Below, in pieces: positions 25,089 through 37,199 of a stretch of 64,000 nt of DNA. The stretch comes from Pisolithus tinctorius. Lineage: Eukaryota > Basidiomycota > Agaricomycetes > Boletales > Pisolithaceae. The notes beneath the pieces were generated by a model, which had not been told where the DNA came from, did no database searches, and was given only the letters and a program-made list of their open reading frames with translations. The DNA lies in the NCBI GenBank assembly GCA_024663395.1, contig JANFAH010000059.1, positions 269,529 through 333,528 of the forward strand. The letters run 5' to 3'. Within the stretch, counting starts at the first letter, position 1; every line of letters starts with the position of its first letter. A program made the translations under genes and the position numbers.

Positions 25089-25277
25089 GGGTCACAGAGT
25101 ATGCGTTGGTCCACTAGTATACATAAGTACTACACGGGTATGGATTTACACTATCTGTCGTATCCTGAATGATGGACTGCAGAAGCCGCGACCCTCACGA
25201 TGAAAGTTAGAATATTGAATATCGAATGACCGTACCTGGTCACCATATGCTTCCTAAGCCAACCTCACTGAGGTACG

Positions 25278-28200
25278 TCAGGCACTCGCATCGATATCCA
25301 CGAGTTCCCTCCCTTCCTCTACCATCTCACCGTTCGCGCATCTCACAGCTTTGACGATCCCTGCTGCTGCTGATCTTATCACAGTCTCCGTCTTCATACT
25401 CTCCAACACAACCACTGCCTGGCCCTTCTCCACCTTGTCGCCTACAGCGACCTTGACCTCGACGACCAAGCTAGGCATCGGCGCACGCAGAGCCCCTTTG
25501 CTTGCAGCTAAAACATCCCCTTCCAAAGACACCAGCCACGATGGCGAAGGAAGAGCAAGGGTAATCTTGGATCCATCTGCGGAGAAAATATGTAGACGTT
25601 CAGCTATGTTGGAAGTCGTGGATGCTGGCGTGAGTTGGGACACAATGGTGGTTCGCCGCGAGAAAGCGGTGAGGGTAGTTGGCGAGGTTAGCTGCGCAGC
25701 AACTGAAGTAAATGTGATGGGACTGCCAGAGGGACTTTGCACCCTAACGTCGAAGTAGCCTGGCGAAGTCTGCCCAACTATAATATTTATGTTTGTTCCA
25801 GGTGATTGGTCCATCGACAGAGTTATAGTGCGTTCACACACTTCACCGTTGAACCGACGCGCCCCAAGCGATACCCATGGTGATTGAGGAGCATTGCTTT
25901 TTGTTATGTCACGAAGAGCAACATAAAGGGCAGCTTGGGCCAATACCTCTGGTGATGGTTCATTCACCGGAGGGAACAGTTCTGCATAGTGTTTCTAGGT
26001 CGCGTGAGCGCTCGCCTTGAGTCCAAAACAAGTGACTAGAGTATTATTACCTTGATGAAGCCAGTTTCCACGTCCCCCTTTATGAAAGTGTCATTTCCCG
26101 CGAGAGTACGCAGGAAGTCGATATTCGTAGAAACCCCGACGACTTTGTACTCCTCCAAACCACGACGAAGTACTCGCAAAGCTTCCGTTCTATCCCGACC
26201 ATGCACGACTAGCTTCGCGATCATCGGATCATAGAAAACACCTATCTGCGCGCCCTGTGTAAAACCTTGCTCCAGGCGGAGTGAAGGTGTGACAGCAGAA
26301 GACGTGTCCGGCGTGCGTTGAGTAGGTTGTGCCGCCTCTGAAGAGAGCAGAGCTAATGGCGCGGCAAAAGTGTGCGTTGGAGTTGGCGTGGAGAGGTAGA
26401 GGAGAGATCCAGAGTCGGGAAGAAAACCATTACGTGGGTTCTCCGCATATATACGAGCCTCAAATGCATGTCCCACGAGAGGGATATCAGATTGACTGAG
26501 GGGTAGCGGATTCCCGGCTGCAACCTAGATTTGTGTGCTCGAACAAGATTAAACGAAAAATAAAAGAAAATACTTACCTCCAGTTGCCATTCTACGAGAT
26601 CGAGCCCTGTGATCATCTCCGTCACGGGATGCTCCACTTGTAATCGCGTGTTCCTGCCGTCGCCCGTATCAGCTACAGCGTTGAAATAGTTGACATGACA
26701 CAAACATTTCCATGAAATAGAACTTCTGCGTGTCATTGTCAAATATAAACTCTACGGTCCCTGCACCGACGTAGTTCACTGCCTTCGCGGCCGCGATAGC
26801 TTTGTCAGACAAGTCCGCCCGCAATTCAGGAGAAAGACCGGGAGCAGGTGCCTAGCGATCAGTGTCAGTGTCGTTCTCCTCGCAATCGAATTACAAATCA
26901 CCTCCTCGATAATCTTCTGATTGCGTCTTTGCACAGAACAATCTCGCTCCCACAAACTGACTACGCCTCCCATCGTGTCTGCGAACACTTGTACTTCCAC
27001 ATGTCTCGGGCGTTCAATGAACTTCTCCACCAGTACGTTCTGGTCTCCAAATGCCTTGAGTGACTCGCGTTTGGCGGATTCGAGAGCATCCATGAAGTCA
27101 TTAGGTTGAGATACGACACGCATACCCTTGCCGCCACCTCCATGAACGGCCTTGATCAGAACTGGATATCCTGAACACACGGGTAACGACGTGAGACATC
27201 CTGCATTCAGATGCAAAGATGGGAAACTACCGATTTTCTCAGCTTCAGCAAACAAATGTTGCGGATCTTGATCCGTGCCATGATAACCCGGAACACAGGG
27301 CACACCGGCAGCTAACCCATAAAAACTCAGATCCATCAGGAATATTCCAAAGTGTAGTGGACACACCTAACATGATGTTCTTGGACTCGCTAAATGTAGT
27401 TTCATAACGGAATCGATGGGTACCCAACCACCGCTTTGCTTTACTTACCTCTTTGACCCCATGGATACTATGGCACTTGAAGGCGGTCCGATGAAAACGA
27501 TGCCTTCCTCGGCCAATCGTTCAGCGAACTTGGCATTCTCGCTGAGAAAACCGTAGCTGTTACGAAAATTCGTGAGAAGTGTTCAACTTGAACACGAACT
27601 AACCCATTTACCCAGGGTGAACAGCCTATAGTGACTTTAGTAGCATCAAACGAACAGAATTTGATGTCTGAGGAGGTCAAACTGACCTGTGCTCCACTCT
27701 TATGACAAACATCGATGATCTTGTCTATGCGCAACTAGGATGATACTTAATATTGCTTGCTTTTTCCTTCTAAAATTGAGACGTACATAGCTCTCTGCGG
27801 ACGGTGCTGGCCCAATGCAATACGCTTCATCGGCCTCAAGCACATGTAAAGAATTTGCGTCAACTTCGCTGTAGACAGCAACCGTCTTGATCCCGAGTTT
27901 CTTTGCGGTCCGAATGACGCGACAAGCGATTTCACCCCTGTGAATTGGTTACATCTGAGCGACGTACTACAACGCTGCATATTAAACAGGGAGAGAGTAC
28001 CTGTTCGCAATAAGAATCTTGTCAAAGTGAGGCCTCCGAATCGAGGACGAGTCATCTGGAAAGTTGACAAGCTCACTGTCACACGCCAGACTGGTGGACA
28101 CCACTGAGCGCAACTCACTACTGTGGACTGTGGTTGCCAATCCTCTTCGGATGGGGGCATTCACCCGACGAACCGATTCTCCATTCTTGATATTGCGAGC

Positions 28201-28341
28201 AACGCCTGGAACAAGTGCCGCCGTTCCCGGAGAGGCCCTGGGTATACGAAGGACAGCGACGCCGTTAACGAGGGCTCGGGAAGCAGTCTGAGCGGGTATA
28301 CGACAGAGCGACTGTGCCACGGTGCGATTGGTAGGTATCAT
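25278..28341 (-). CDS. mccA: Methylcrotonoyl-CoA carboxylase alpha (biotin carboxylase) subunit, mitochondrial
   Basis: Biotin-dependent carboxylase subunit of leucine catabolism. ATG 28341 opens a long basic N-terminus typical of a mitochondrial presequence ([16 protein letters not shown]...). The biotin carboxylase domain includes [78 protein letters not shown] and [22 protein letters not shown], then [10 protein letters not shown]. The C-terminal biotinyl domain carries [18 protein letters not shown]. The Lys in ESMKTE is the biotin site, with the Glu-Ser-Met-Lys form rather than Ala-Met-Lys-Met. The domain order and lack of a carboxyltransferase domain point to MCC alpha rather than pyruvate carboxylase. 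The stop is at 25278; many introns. Confidence 0.93.
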
Positions 28342-28688
28342 TGTCCTAGTGAGATGTAGACAAACCAAGGACTCAAAGAACTTGTCTCGATGATCCGGTT
28401 GCGTGGTACATATTCCCAGATGGTTCTCGCCCCTATTATAGGCCGACAGCCGAGTCGAGTTCCGGGCTTCAAGCTTCAAGACCTACGATTTATCTCCACA
28501 ACCATTGTGTGGACGACCATACAGCAAGCTTTTTCAGGCAGAGGTCAGACCGATCGTAAAGAGTTCTTATGATGTATCACTATCCCATCTCTCACGCAAG
28601 CGCCGCGAGCATCATCACTGGTTGGAGACACAAATCGTGCACATAACATGAGTAGCGCAAAGCATATCATATTAGTTGCGAATGACGC
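28342..28688. other. Intergenic between mccA and ask1
   Basis: This 347 bp stretch should hold the mccA promoter and the ask1 3' UTR, both genes on the minus strand. No gene or repeat is supported here. Confidence 0.4.
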
Positions 28689-30947
28689 TCAGTTTCGCCC
28701 AAAAGGTGTCGGGCTCTCCTCAACCATACCAACTTTGGAAAGCTGGCTCCCAATACCAATGGTATCCTGAAGCAAGTCCTCCCCTAACATCTTCAGCTCT
28801 CCGTGAGACTTCCGACCTTGCTGTCGTTGCGCAGGTGGGACTCCAAACACCGTCTCTTCCTCAACGACATCTCCAAGTTCTCCATCTCCATCCACTGAAT
28901 CGAAGCTATCCTCATCAAATCCGTCTCCTTCTCCTGCATCAACGACGCGTGCAAACGGATGAATAGGTGCTCCAGCCACCTCTTCCCCGCCATATTCCTC
29001 GGCACCAAGCGAGTCGCTGGAACGGTTTGAACTGGAGGAAGCAAAAGAGTCGTCCGGGTCAGCATCCCGGGCGGAAGCCATGAGGAATGCCGCCGAGGGC
29101 CGAGCAGGCTCATCACCAAGAGAATCCGAATCTGAGTCCGAATCAGCGCGAGACTGGGTCCGACTGCCCAAGCTGATCACGGATTGTTCATCTTCGTGAA
29201 GGTGGAAGACGTCTGACGCTTGCTGCTCCGGTGTGTGTATGTCGTGTTGGACGGCAGGGGGTGCAAGCAACCCTGCTTCAGCATCACGTTGAACGAATGT
29301 GCCCGTGCCAGAAGATTCGGAATCCCGTGTCCTTGACTCTGGCATGCTCAGCCCCACACGACGCATCATCGTGTCCAGGCTTGTGTCAGTTTCGTTAGTG
29401 TCGTTACCAAGTGGATACGCGTGACGGGTGTACCGTGAAAGCGAAGGTGGCGTTGGGATAGTACTCATTGTGTCATCTTTGACCATAGAGGATCCATATC
29501 CATAAGCTTGAGACCTTTCGATAGTCGCCGTACTTCTCGTAGAAGCGAGGTGACCTTGGACATCTCCAAGTAAGTCCCGCCGAATGCGGTCTGCTGCTTC
29601 CTTCATAGGGGTCCTGCCCAATGTGGGGAGATTGCTTTTGCCTGGGGTACGCCCAGGAGGCAGAAGTCCAAGGCCAATACTGGATCGAGGCGCCCTCGCG
29701 AATGCCAGTGTCCGCGGTGGAGACATGCCATGCATGAGTTCCATAGAATCGTCGAACGAGTCGTCGAAGTCCTCATATGGCTTTTTCCCAACTGCTTCGG
29801 AGGAGTGCTTCGTAAGAGACGGGATATCAAGAGTTGAAGACGACGTGGATGAGGACGCTGGCAGTTGAGGTTGAGGTTTATGCGGAGACCGTTGGTATGC
29901 CGGGCGTCTTGGAGACGGTATTGCGGGCTCAGGCCGCGACTCAGGGGCAACGTATGGCTGGAGGTATTTTGGGATAGCGACTGGTGTCTTTGGTTTTACT
30001 TTGAGTGGAGATACATGTGTACCCATGGTTCTGACGCGAGGTGTTGGCATCGCGCTCGATGGATTCTTGAGTATACCTCGAGGAATTGTTGTGGGAGGTT
30101 CCTTGTTCTTTCCCTTGTTGTCCACGTTCTGCTGGACAGTATCCTCTTCCTCATACACAAAGCTGTCCTGAGTAGAGGTAATGTCTTGACGAGCGGTAGC
30201 TTCTTCCTCTTCTTCGCGAGTGAAGCTTTGCAACTCACGATCAAGACGTACAAGTGGTGACTCGAGAGACGAACTCCAAGATGGCTGATCGTCTGCAGTT
30301 CGGTCCTGAAGATGTACGCCGCGGGCGGGCGTGGACGAGATGGCGTTCGCAGGCATAAACGAGCTCTCCGATACAGTAGCATCGTACGTTTGATTGCCTG
30401 GGTTGACACTGTGAGAGGACTGAACACTTGGCCCAGGCCGATTTGGAGTCGATTCCGCATCAGAGTATGTAGACGAAGAGTTTTCGGCGAGAGATGTCTG
30501 CGATTGCGTCTCGTTCGCATGATGGTCGTCCTCGGCTGTTGGTATGTGGATCTGGGCGGCTTGTTCATAGAAAGACGTCCAGAACTGGGTAGCATTACAG
30601 ACGTACATCTTAGACCATACTGTGAAAACCAGTTTCACCCACCTTCGCTGCTTCGCGTACGGGCTCCGTGCTGACAGCGTAACGCTTTACGGCTGGCAGA
30701 AGCCTATTTGCCAGTATGTTCTGTATCTTGGAGAAATTTGCATCTATATTCTGCGCGTCGACTTGTCATTCATTTTCGTGTTTTAAACCTCGGGAGTGCT
30801 CACCTCTAGCTTAATGGTTATGAGCTGTTCAATCTGATCAACCTGATCGTTGACAGGCGCGCTCGTGTCGAGCCCTGGGACGATAATGGACGCAGGGTCC
30901 GCTGCTGGTGTCCATCTGGGAGGGTTAGGTGGAATGGGAGTCATCAT
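28689..30947 (-). CDS. ask1: DASH complex subunit Ask1
   Basis: A fungal outer-kinetochore protein of the DASH/Dam1 ring that couples chromosomes to microtubules. ATG 30947 (MMTPIPPNPPRWTP) leads into the signature IIVPGLDTSAPVNDQ, then DQIEQLITIKLE. The next exon gives IDANFSKIQNILANRLLPAV and KRYAVSTEPVREAAK, then FWTSFYEQAAQIHIP. The remaining roughly 590 residues are one long exon of low-complexity Ser/Pro/Asp-rich sequence with many SP/TP sites (for example ATPTPR-like and PPGRTPGK), consistent with kinase regulation known for yeast Ask1. It ends VEESPTPFGRN. The C-terminal extension is longer than the yeast protein. Confidence 0.9.
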
Positions 30948-31114
30948 GGCTTGTGACGATCGATGATCGACAAGGAGAAGTTCTCTATTTACAGACACCG
31001 ACGTGCTTCTGTTCGTTCGTGTACCCACTACACAGGCCAGACTCCTAATTATTTTTTGTCTACATACATTTACAGTAAATGAGCTGTCTTCTATAACTTA
31101 CATCCACCTCCAAC

Positions 31115-33954
31115 TCAGAACATGCCATCCCGTGGTGGTACTACAACTGGCGGTGGTCGCGTCGCGCTACCCGGCCTGTTAGTCGACCGAGGCGGTAGAG
31201 CTGTCCTCCTAATCGTGGAGACCTCACGTGGAAGTGGTGGTATCACTGTAGGTTCCAACCCGCCAATCTCACCAGCAGTTCGTAAACGCGACGGGACGGA
31301 CGGGGTTGATGAACCGATTGTCAATGAAGTCGCAGAAGACGACAGTTGAGACGTCCGGGTGCGGGGGACAGATGGTGGGATAACAATGTGCGCTGGGAGT
31401 GTGGGAGGTGCGAGGCTCAATGGTGTCTTCGGAGTCTCCACCAGCAGATCGTCCAGAAGGTAACGGAAGTCAAGACCAAACTCTTGTAGAAGCTTGAAGT
31501 AACAGTCAGGTGTTCAGCACGGAGAGACGATGGAAGGAAACGAACCTTCCGGCTTTGGGTGTGTGCAACTTTTAACGCCTCGTCAACGGTTTGTTGGTCG
31601 GCATCAGAGTTGTAGACTTGCTTCCGGAACAACTCCGCAAATATTTCAATCTGTCCTTTGGCCCAATCAATAAAGCCTCCAGAAGTGTCAACATCCCCAC
31701 ATAGAAACTAGCAAAAAAAAAGGGGGACTCACTGCTCGTCATCTCGTGTTCCACGAACCCAGCAAGGAACCAATCCGCGGTGTGTTTAAGCGCTGTGAAG
31801 ATGACCACCGCCAGGTCATGCACATATAACCCGATATGTCCTTCAAAAGGTATCGCCCGGATGTATCTTCTGATTGCCTCGCTTCTAGCAGCCAAAAAGG
31901 TCTCTCGGGCTCTTGAGCGGGCGCCGAGTCGCATAAGATGTCCTACAAGTTCTACGCAAGTAGACTTCGTGTTGCGTGGACGTGCTAAAGCGTCCAACAA
32001 CGCGGATGTAAGTGCTGAAATGAGGGGAGCTAGTGAGGGATGAGAACGAGCGGATTCTGCAAGTTTGACAGCGCGTGACCAATCGCGCAGAGCTATGGCG
32101 ACGGTAAGGTCGTCAGATAACTCAGACAAAACTCGGGCGTCGTCGTCGCTCTTAGCTTTTGCGGAAAGGTCCTGAGCAGTGGGTGCATTAGCTGCTCTCG
32201 CAAGTTCGGCCATCCAATCTGGTAGAGGGGGCAGCTTTTCTGGGTTGAAAACTGCCGAACCACGCTATAACGATGTTAAACTTATCGATGCAGCAAAGTA
32301 CAAAATGAACACACGTCTTCCGCTGCCCATAGGCTCTTTCGGCGTTCGTGCTCACCCTCTCGTTCTTTACGCTTTCGAACGGCAAGTTCTTCTGCTACTT
32401 GGCGGAATTGACCAAGAAGGGCCTTCTTATCTGAGGACGCCTCAGTCCTATACACGTGCGTTTCTTTTCCATGTCGTATTTTGAAGACGTTGGTCATATC
32501 TAACAGTACATGACCATCTGCGAAACTGATGTATAAAACACACTCACTGGCTGTGTCTTTGGTATCGAGCACCAACATTTCATTCAGAGGCCAACACCTT
32601 TCGGCGACAAGCTTCCCTGCTGCTTCGCCTCCACCCATTCCCGACGCGCCGGCGGCGCCTCCGCCTCTCCTTCTCGCCACCAACACTGCGTCATCCAGTA
32701 CCACGAATCTCACGATATTTACCACCTTGTAGGTCGCTGCGTTCAATTCGAATACCCCATCCATCTCTGAGATAATGTGCCGGCCAGGGGTGGCTGGAGC
32801 AAACTTTGCTGAGCCAGATATCTGTGAGTGTAGTGTTTGCATCTGAGAGGCATACAGAATGCGAAGATCTGCGACGGATGAACGGGCGGCACGTCTCCGG
32901 TCTAAAAGATGGCTATGTTACTGAGACGAAGGTGTAACACGAGTGGTTAAGCGTTACCTGCTACGGAGGCCGATTCCTCGATGTGCAACAGTGAAGGCAT
33001 GGATTTCCATTCTTGAAGGCTTTCCTTGAGTTCGAGCATCTCGTTCTCGAGAACACTAATCTCCTTTGATATGAGAACGAACTCGGCATAACTAAGTCAC
33101 TGGTCAGATGGTGCACGATAAAAAAAATGAGGGCAGACACCAACTTTTTGAACACGTTCTTTTGAAGTTCGACGGCCGTGTCATCCTTGGCTGAGCGCAG
33201 TGAAGACTGCAGGGACTTCAGCTCTGCCTCGGTAGAGTTAGCTAGTTTTGCTTTCAAGTCTGAAGCTACGTCAGTGCACGAATGATCGTTTATTCCGAGT
33301 ACTTGCAAGCATCGGGGTCGAAGTTCTGCTTGTCGAGGAGTCTCTGGTCAGCAAGACGAGGGTCCTCCTTTACCTCTGCAACATCCCGCACAATCTCATC
33401 CGGATCCCTCGCGACACCTGGCCTCAGCCCAATAGGAATGGACGGTACAGCAGGAACTGAAACATCTGTTGGAGAGGATATCTCTGCGTATTTGAGAGAC
33501 ATCCGTTTCTTGATCTTATCGTCCACGGTTGATTTGCGGGCATTTTGTCTGGTTGAGGGTGACTTTGCTAGTTTCGAGATGCTCCGTTTGATGGGCTGGC
33601 GAGAGTCGGACGGGCGACGCGTTCGCAGTGACTGCATCCTCGCTGTAGGATGGGTATTCGGTGCAGGGAGTGACGAAACCGAACCAAGCTGGCTTCCTAG
33701 TCGAGACGAGCTGGTTCGCCTGACAGCGGCTGGCAGCCTTTCTGTTCGAGCCTTGCCTTGTCCGTTCAACAACGTTGTTAAGTTGTCCCACCGAGATCGT
33801 CCTAGCCGGCGACGACTACGACGGCGCTGTACAGGACTAGAGGCGACCGCTGAATCAGTGAGTGCTACAACATTGGACCCGCCCGCTGCATGAACGTGGG
33901 TGCGAGGGTGTCCTATTTACGACTCTCTGTACAGTAGGCTGTTCCGGTCGCCAT
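31115..33954 (-). CDS. exo84: Exocyst complex component Exo84
   Basis: An exocyst subunit that tethers secretory vesicles at growth sites. The N-terminal region is basic and disordered (RRRSRRRLGRSRWDN, KSTVDDKIKKRMSLKYAEI). An exon follows with a Vps51-like coiled coil. The PH domain starts GRHIISEMDGVFELNAATYK and continues VVLDDAVLVARRRGG, WPLNEMLVLDTKD and VFKIRHGKETHVYRTE. A helical C-terminal domain occupies 31570-32210 (VAIALRDWSRAVKLAES), ending in a Pro/Ser/Thr tail with the stop at 31115. The start is inferred: ATG 33954 (MATGTAYCTES) with a 56-nt intron (GTAAAT...TTGTAG) before LTDSAVASSPVQ. The frame itself has no ATG downstream of a stop near 33930. Divergent from skt5. Confidence 0.85.
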
Positions 33955-34085
33955 ATCCATTCCTTTCAGCAACGCTGCTACTGGTATCGGATTTCAAATA
34001 GGACATCCACCATCATCGGACTTCCGACCCTTCCTTGGACGTCTACCACTGATATTCATCGCCCTCAACACACAGGGTCCCAGCC
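33955..34085. promoter_or_regulatory. 131 bp shared divergent promoter of exo84 and skt5
   Basis: The inferred exo84 start and the skt5 start face away from each other with 131 bp between them. Both encode polarised-growth proteins, which makes co-regulation plausible. No specific factor site was recognised. Confidence 0.45.
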
Positions 34086-35694
34086 ATGTACGGCGCACAA
34101 GCGCAATCACGGCCCAACTCATTTTACAACCCCGAGCTTTCTCAGGGAGACCCATCTTATCAGCCGCAGCAGCAGTACAACAACCATCAGCAGAAAGACT
34201 ATCTTCCCGATCCGCCCCGCCGCCCTCGCCAGTCTCGCCCATCTAACTCTCCCGCTCAATACCCCGTAGACACCGCCTATGACGATTATGACCACGATGA
34301 CGCCCCCGATCTTGCTCAACAGGATACGGAAGACTTCTACGCACCGCAACAGCGCCGTCGTCCTCATTCCGCTGGCGGGCACTCCCCCCCACCCCATTCC
34401 AACGGGCCCCTCCTCGACCACTCTCACCTCCGTCCTGGCAACCAAGCTTCTCTCCTCTCGCACGAGCGAACACTCGAACTCTACCGCGCCAATGCCAAGA
34501 AAAATCAAAGCCCCGATACTCAGTTCGAATTCGCAGTATTCATGATAGAAGCCTCAAAGTCAGTCCAGATTCCAGCTCCGACACCAGGAAATGTCGTGGA
34601 GATCGAGAAGGCACTGGAGAAGCGCGATAACCTGATCCAGGAGGCAATAGCATTGCTGAAACGCCTAGCTGATCGGGGTCACGCCGAATCGCAGTATTTC
34701 TTGGCAGACTGCTATGCCAACGGGATCGGGACTTACAAAGGCAGGCAGGACTTTGATCGGGCGTACCCGCTGTTTATTCTCGCTGCCAAACACGGTCATC
34801 CGGATGCTGCGTATCGTGCTGGTACTTGCTGCGAAAACGGGTGGGGATGTAGGCGAGAATCGGCCAAAGCCCTTCAGTTCTTCCGTAAGGCAAGTGCAGC
34901 GCTCCACCCCGGAGCGATGTATCGCCTGGGGATAGCCGAACTGAACGGTGAACTCGGTCTCTCGAAGCGACCACGTGAAGGCGTCAAGTGGCTGAAACGA
35001 TCGGCGGAACATGCTACAGCAGAGTTCCCCCATGCTCTGCACGAGCTGTCGCTGCTACACGAGAATGGAATATATAACGTTGTCTTTGTCGACACCGAGT
35101 ATGCGGTTGAGCTACTGGCGCAGGCTGCGGAACTGGGATATGGTCCATCTGCATACCGGTTGGGCGAGTTCTACGAGTACGGGAAGCTGGGCTGCCCACA
35201 GGACCCAGCGCTCTCTATCCACTATTACGTGAGCCAATTTGTCCGAATACCGTGTCTTCAAGTGGTTGAAATACCTGTTATGTTGTTGATGCAGAATATT
35301 GCTGCTCAACAAAATCATCGAGACGCCTGTTTTGCACTAACGGCATGGTACCTTGTTGGCTCACCAGGGGTACTTCCTCAGTCTGATACAGAGGCGTTCC
35401 TGTGGGCGAAGAGGGCAGCAGACGGGGGACTTGGCAAGGCCCTGTATGCCGTAGGATATTTCCTTGAAGTGGGCATCGGTACAACCCCCGACCCAGCAGA
35501 GTACGTGTCCCTTGCTGGATTGGGTGGCTCCAATTGACATTCCGATCAGATCTTTATCATATTATAAGAAAGCTGCAGAATTGGGCGATAAACGAGCGCA
35601 ACAGCGACTTAGAGGACCTCCTGGTAATGGGGCATCAGTGCAACCAACCGACGGTTCAGAAGGGAAGAATAACAAGGACTGCATCATAATGTGA
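34086..35694 (+). CDS. skt5: Chitin synthase activator Chs4/Skt5 (Sel1 repeats, CaaX)
   Basis: A Sel1-repeat scaffold that activates and localises a chitin synthase at growth sites and septa. ATG 34086 opens a disordered Pro/Gln/Tyr-rich N-terminus (about residues 1-135). Tandem Sel1 repeats follow, for example HAESQYFLADCYANGIGT, HPDAAYRAGTCCENGWG, HPGAMYRLGIAELNGELG and GPSAYRLGEFYEYGKLG. Introns at 35229..35294 and about 35501-35549 separate the last exons. The final exon gives SLSYYKKAAELGDKRAQQRL and ends NKDCIIM, a CaaX farnesylation box like that of yeast Skt5. The final Met favours farnesyl transferase. Divergent from exo84. Confidence 0.92.
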
Positions 35695-36225
35695 AAATTC
35701 GTTCCCCACACGCAACACCTCCGATGGCAGCGGTTCCCGGCGAACTCCCCATTAATATGGACTACAGTTTTGTTTACTATTTTACCTGCCACACTACGCA
35801 TTGGATTCGGTGGACCTGACTACTTTTCACCACAATACCTACATACTCTCCCTTGATGCCCACGTTCGCTCCTTGCCGACGATTAGGCGTCCTGGGCGAA
35901 AGGACGTATTTTGATCCGTTACAGATCTTACCCCAACATCATAAATATCCAAACGTACAGCTATCATAGTATATTGTTGGTTGCTGGGTCACGGTCGACT
36001 GGGGAGCAGGCTCACGACCTTTCTCAGTAATCGAGACCCCCTACGGCTTCAACGGGTTCTTAGAGCAATTCAGGTATTACTCCAAGTGTCGTTGTGTACA
36101 AAGTTAGGTTTTGTCAAGTAACGTGGGTTTTTCACTACGGTGCTCCGCCTGGGAAGCGAGGGCTCGAGGATCCAAATCCGGCAGGCAAGCTATCGATGAC
36201 GATGGTCTACGTCCATGCTACATCT
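35695..36225. other. Convergent intergenic region
   Basis: 531 bp between the skt5 stop and the stop of the minus-strand RidA gene. It presumably holds two 3' UTRs and terminators. No open frame or repeat of note. Confidence 0.45.
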
Positions 36226-36930
36226 CTAGTTCCTTAGGCTAGTGACGAAGTTAGATCTAAGTCAAGGTAAAGGTAGTGCACGTACCTTGCGATACATTCG
36301 ATCTCGAAGAGGACGTCTTTCGGAAGCCGTGCCACCTCGACCGCCGATCGTGCAGGCTTGTGGTCACCGAAGAACTCGGCATAAATTCCATTTACGATCA
36401 CGAAATCATTCATGTTCTTTAAGAATACCTACATAGGCCGGAGTCACGTTGGTAGGTAGCCTAAGAGAAAGCTCGGAAGTGAGATACGCACGGTAGTCTT
36501 CACGACACGGCCGACGTCGCTGCCACTAGCCTCCAGGACTGCCTTGAGGTTTGCGAGGGCCTGCGTAGTCTGTTCGACGATCCCGCCGTCGATGATTCGC
36601 ATGGTCGAGGGGACGAGGGGGATGCAGCCCGAGAGAAAGACGAGGTCCCCAGCCTTGACTGCCTGTGAATATGGACCAATTGCAGCTGGCGCATCTGCCG
36701 CAAACCTCATTAGAGCAATCGATCCGACGGAGAGGGGAGATGGTCGCACTTTCGGTCGTGACGGGTGTCAAGGAGGAGTGGGTGGTCACTGTGGTAGACA
36801 TTTTCCGTGTAACTTTTGCGACTGATATTGATCGAGAAACGTTGAACGGTGTCAGTAATAATCCTCGGCTGGTCAACCTTGGGGTGATATTAATGCCACG
36901 GGCGGCCAACTTTGACAGATGCTGGAACAT
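36226..36930 (-). CDS. mmf1: RidA/YjgF/Mmf1 enamine-imine deaminase, mitochondrial form
   Basis: RidA proteins hydrolyse reactive enamine/imine intermediates, protecting PLP enzymes and mitochondrial functions. ATG 36930 opens a presequence ([19 protein letters not shown], then [12 protein letters not shown]). An internal ATG at 36801 ([10 protein letters not shown]) could give a cytosolic form. After TPVTTE, an intron with branch-like CTCTAATGAG is removed to give [20 protein letters not shown], then [26 protein letters not shown] and VGRVVKTTV. The next exon has [36 protein letters not shown] and EIECIA. A short last exon ends SLRN with a stop at 36226. The conserved Arg (PARS) and Glu (EIE) are present. 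Confidence 0.9.
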
Positions 36931-37199
36931 CAACTGCGCAATGATCACAGGTCTTGGTTAAAACGTGTGTGCGTCCCATAGGCTGATACGTCCCATATTC
37001 CCCCGAGTCCACAACATATGCTCAGTAGTGATATTCCAACGTCTTAGAGATCCAAATATGGAAAATTCCGTGGCCAACCCGACTAATGGGCTGGTTCGTC
37101 CAATCCAAGGTGAAGTTCGGGCTCGTTCGCCATTATCCCAGGCGGTCACTTCCAATATCACCACTGCGTCCGACCGTCCTTGCGACGCACCTGAAGAAT
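36931..37199. promoter_or_regulatory. Divergent promoter of mmf1 and dus2
   Basis: 269 bp lie between the mmf1 start and the preferred dus2 start. If dus2 starts at the upstream in-frame ATG at 37086 the gap shrinks to 155 bp. No factor sites were recognised. Confidence 0.4.

Noticed and set aside
28690..30640. Plus-strand frames opposite ask1
   Set aside because: They are shadows of the long low-complexity ask1 exon.
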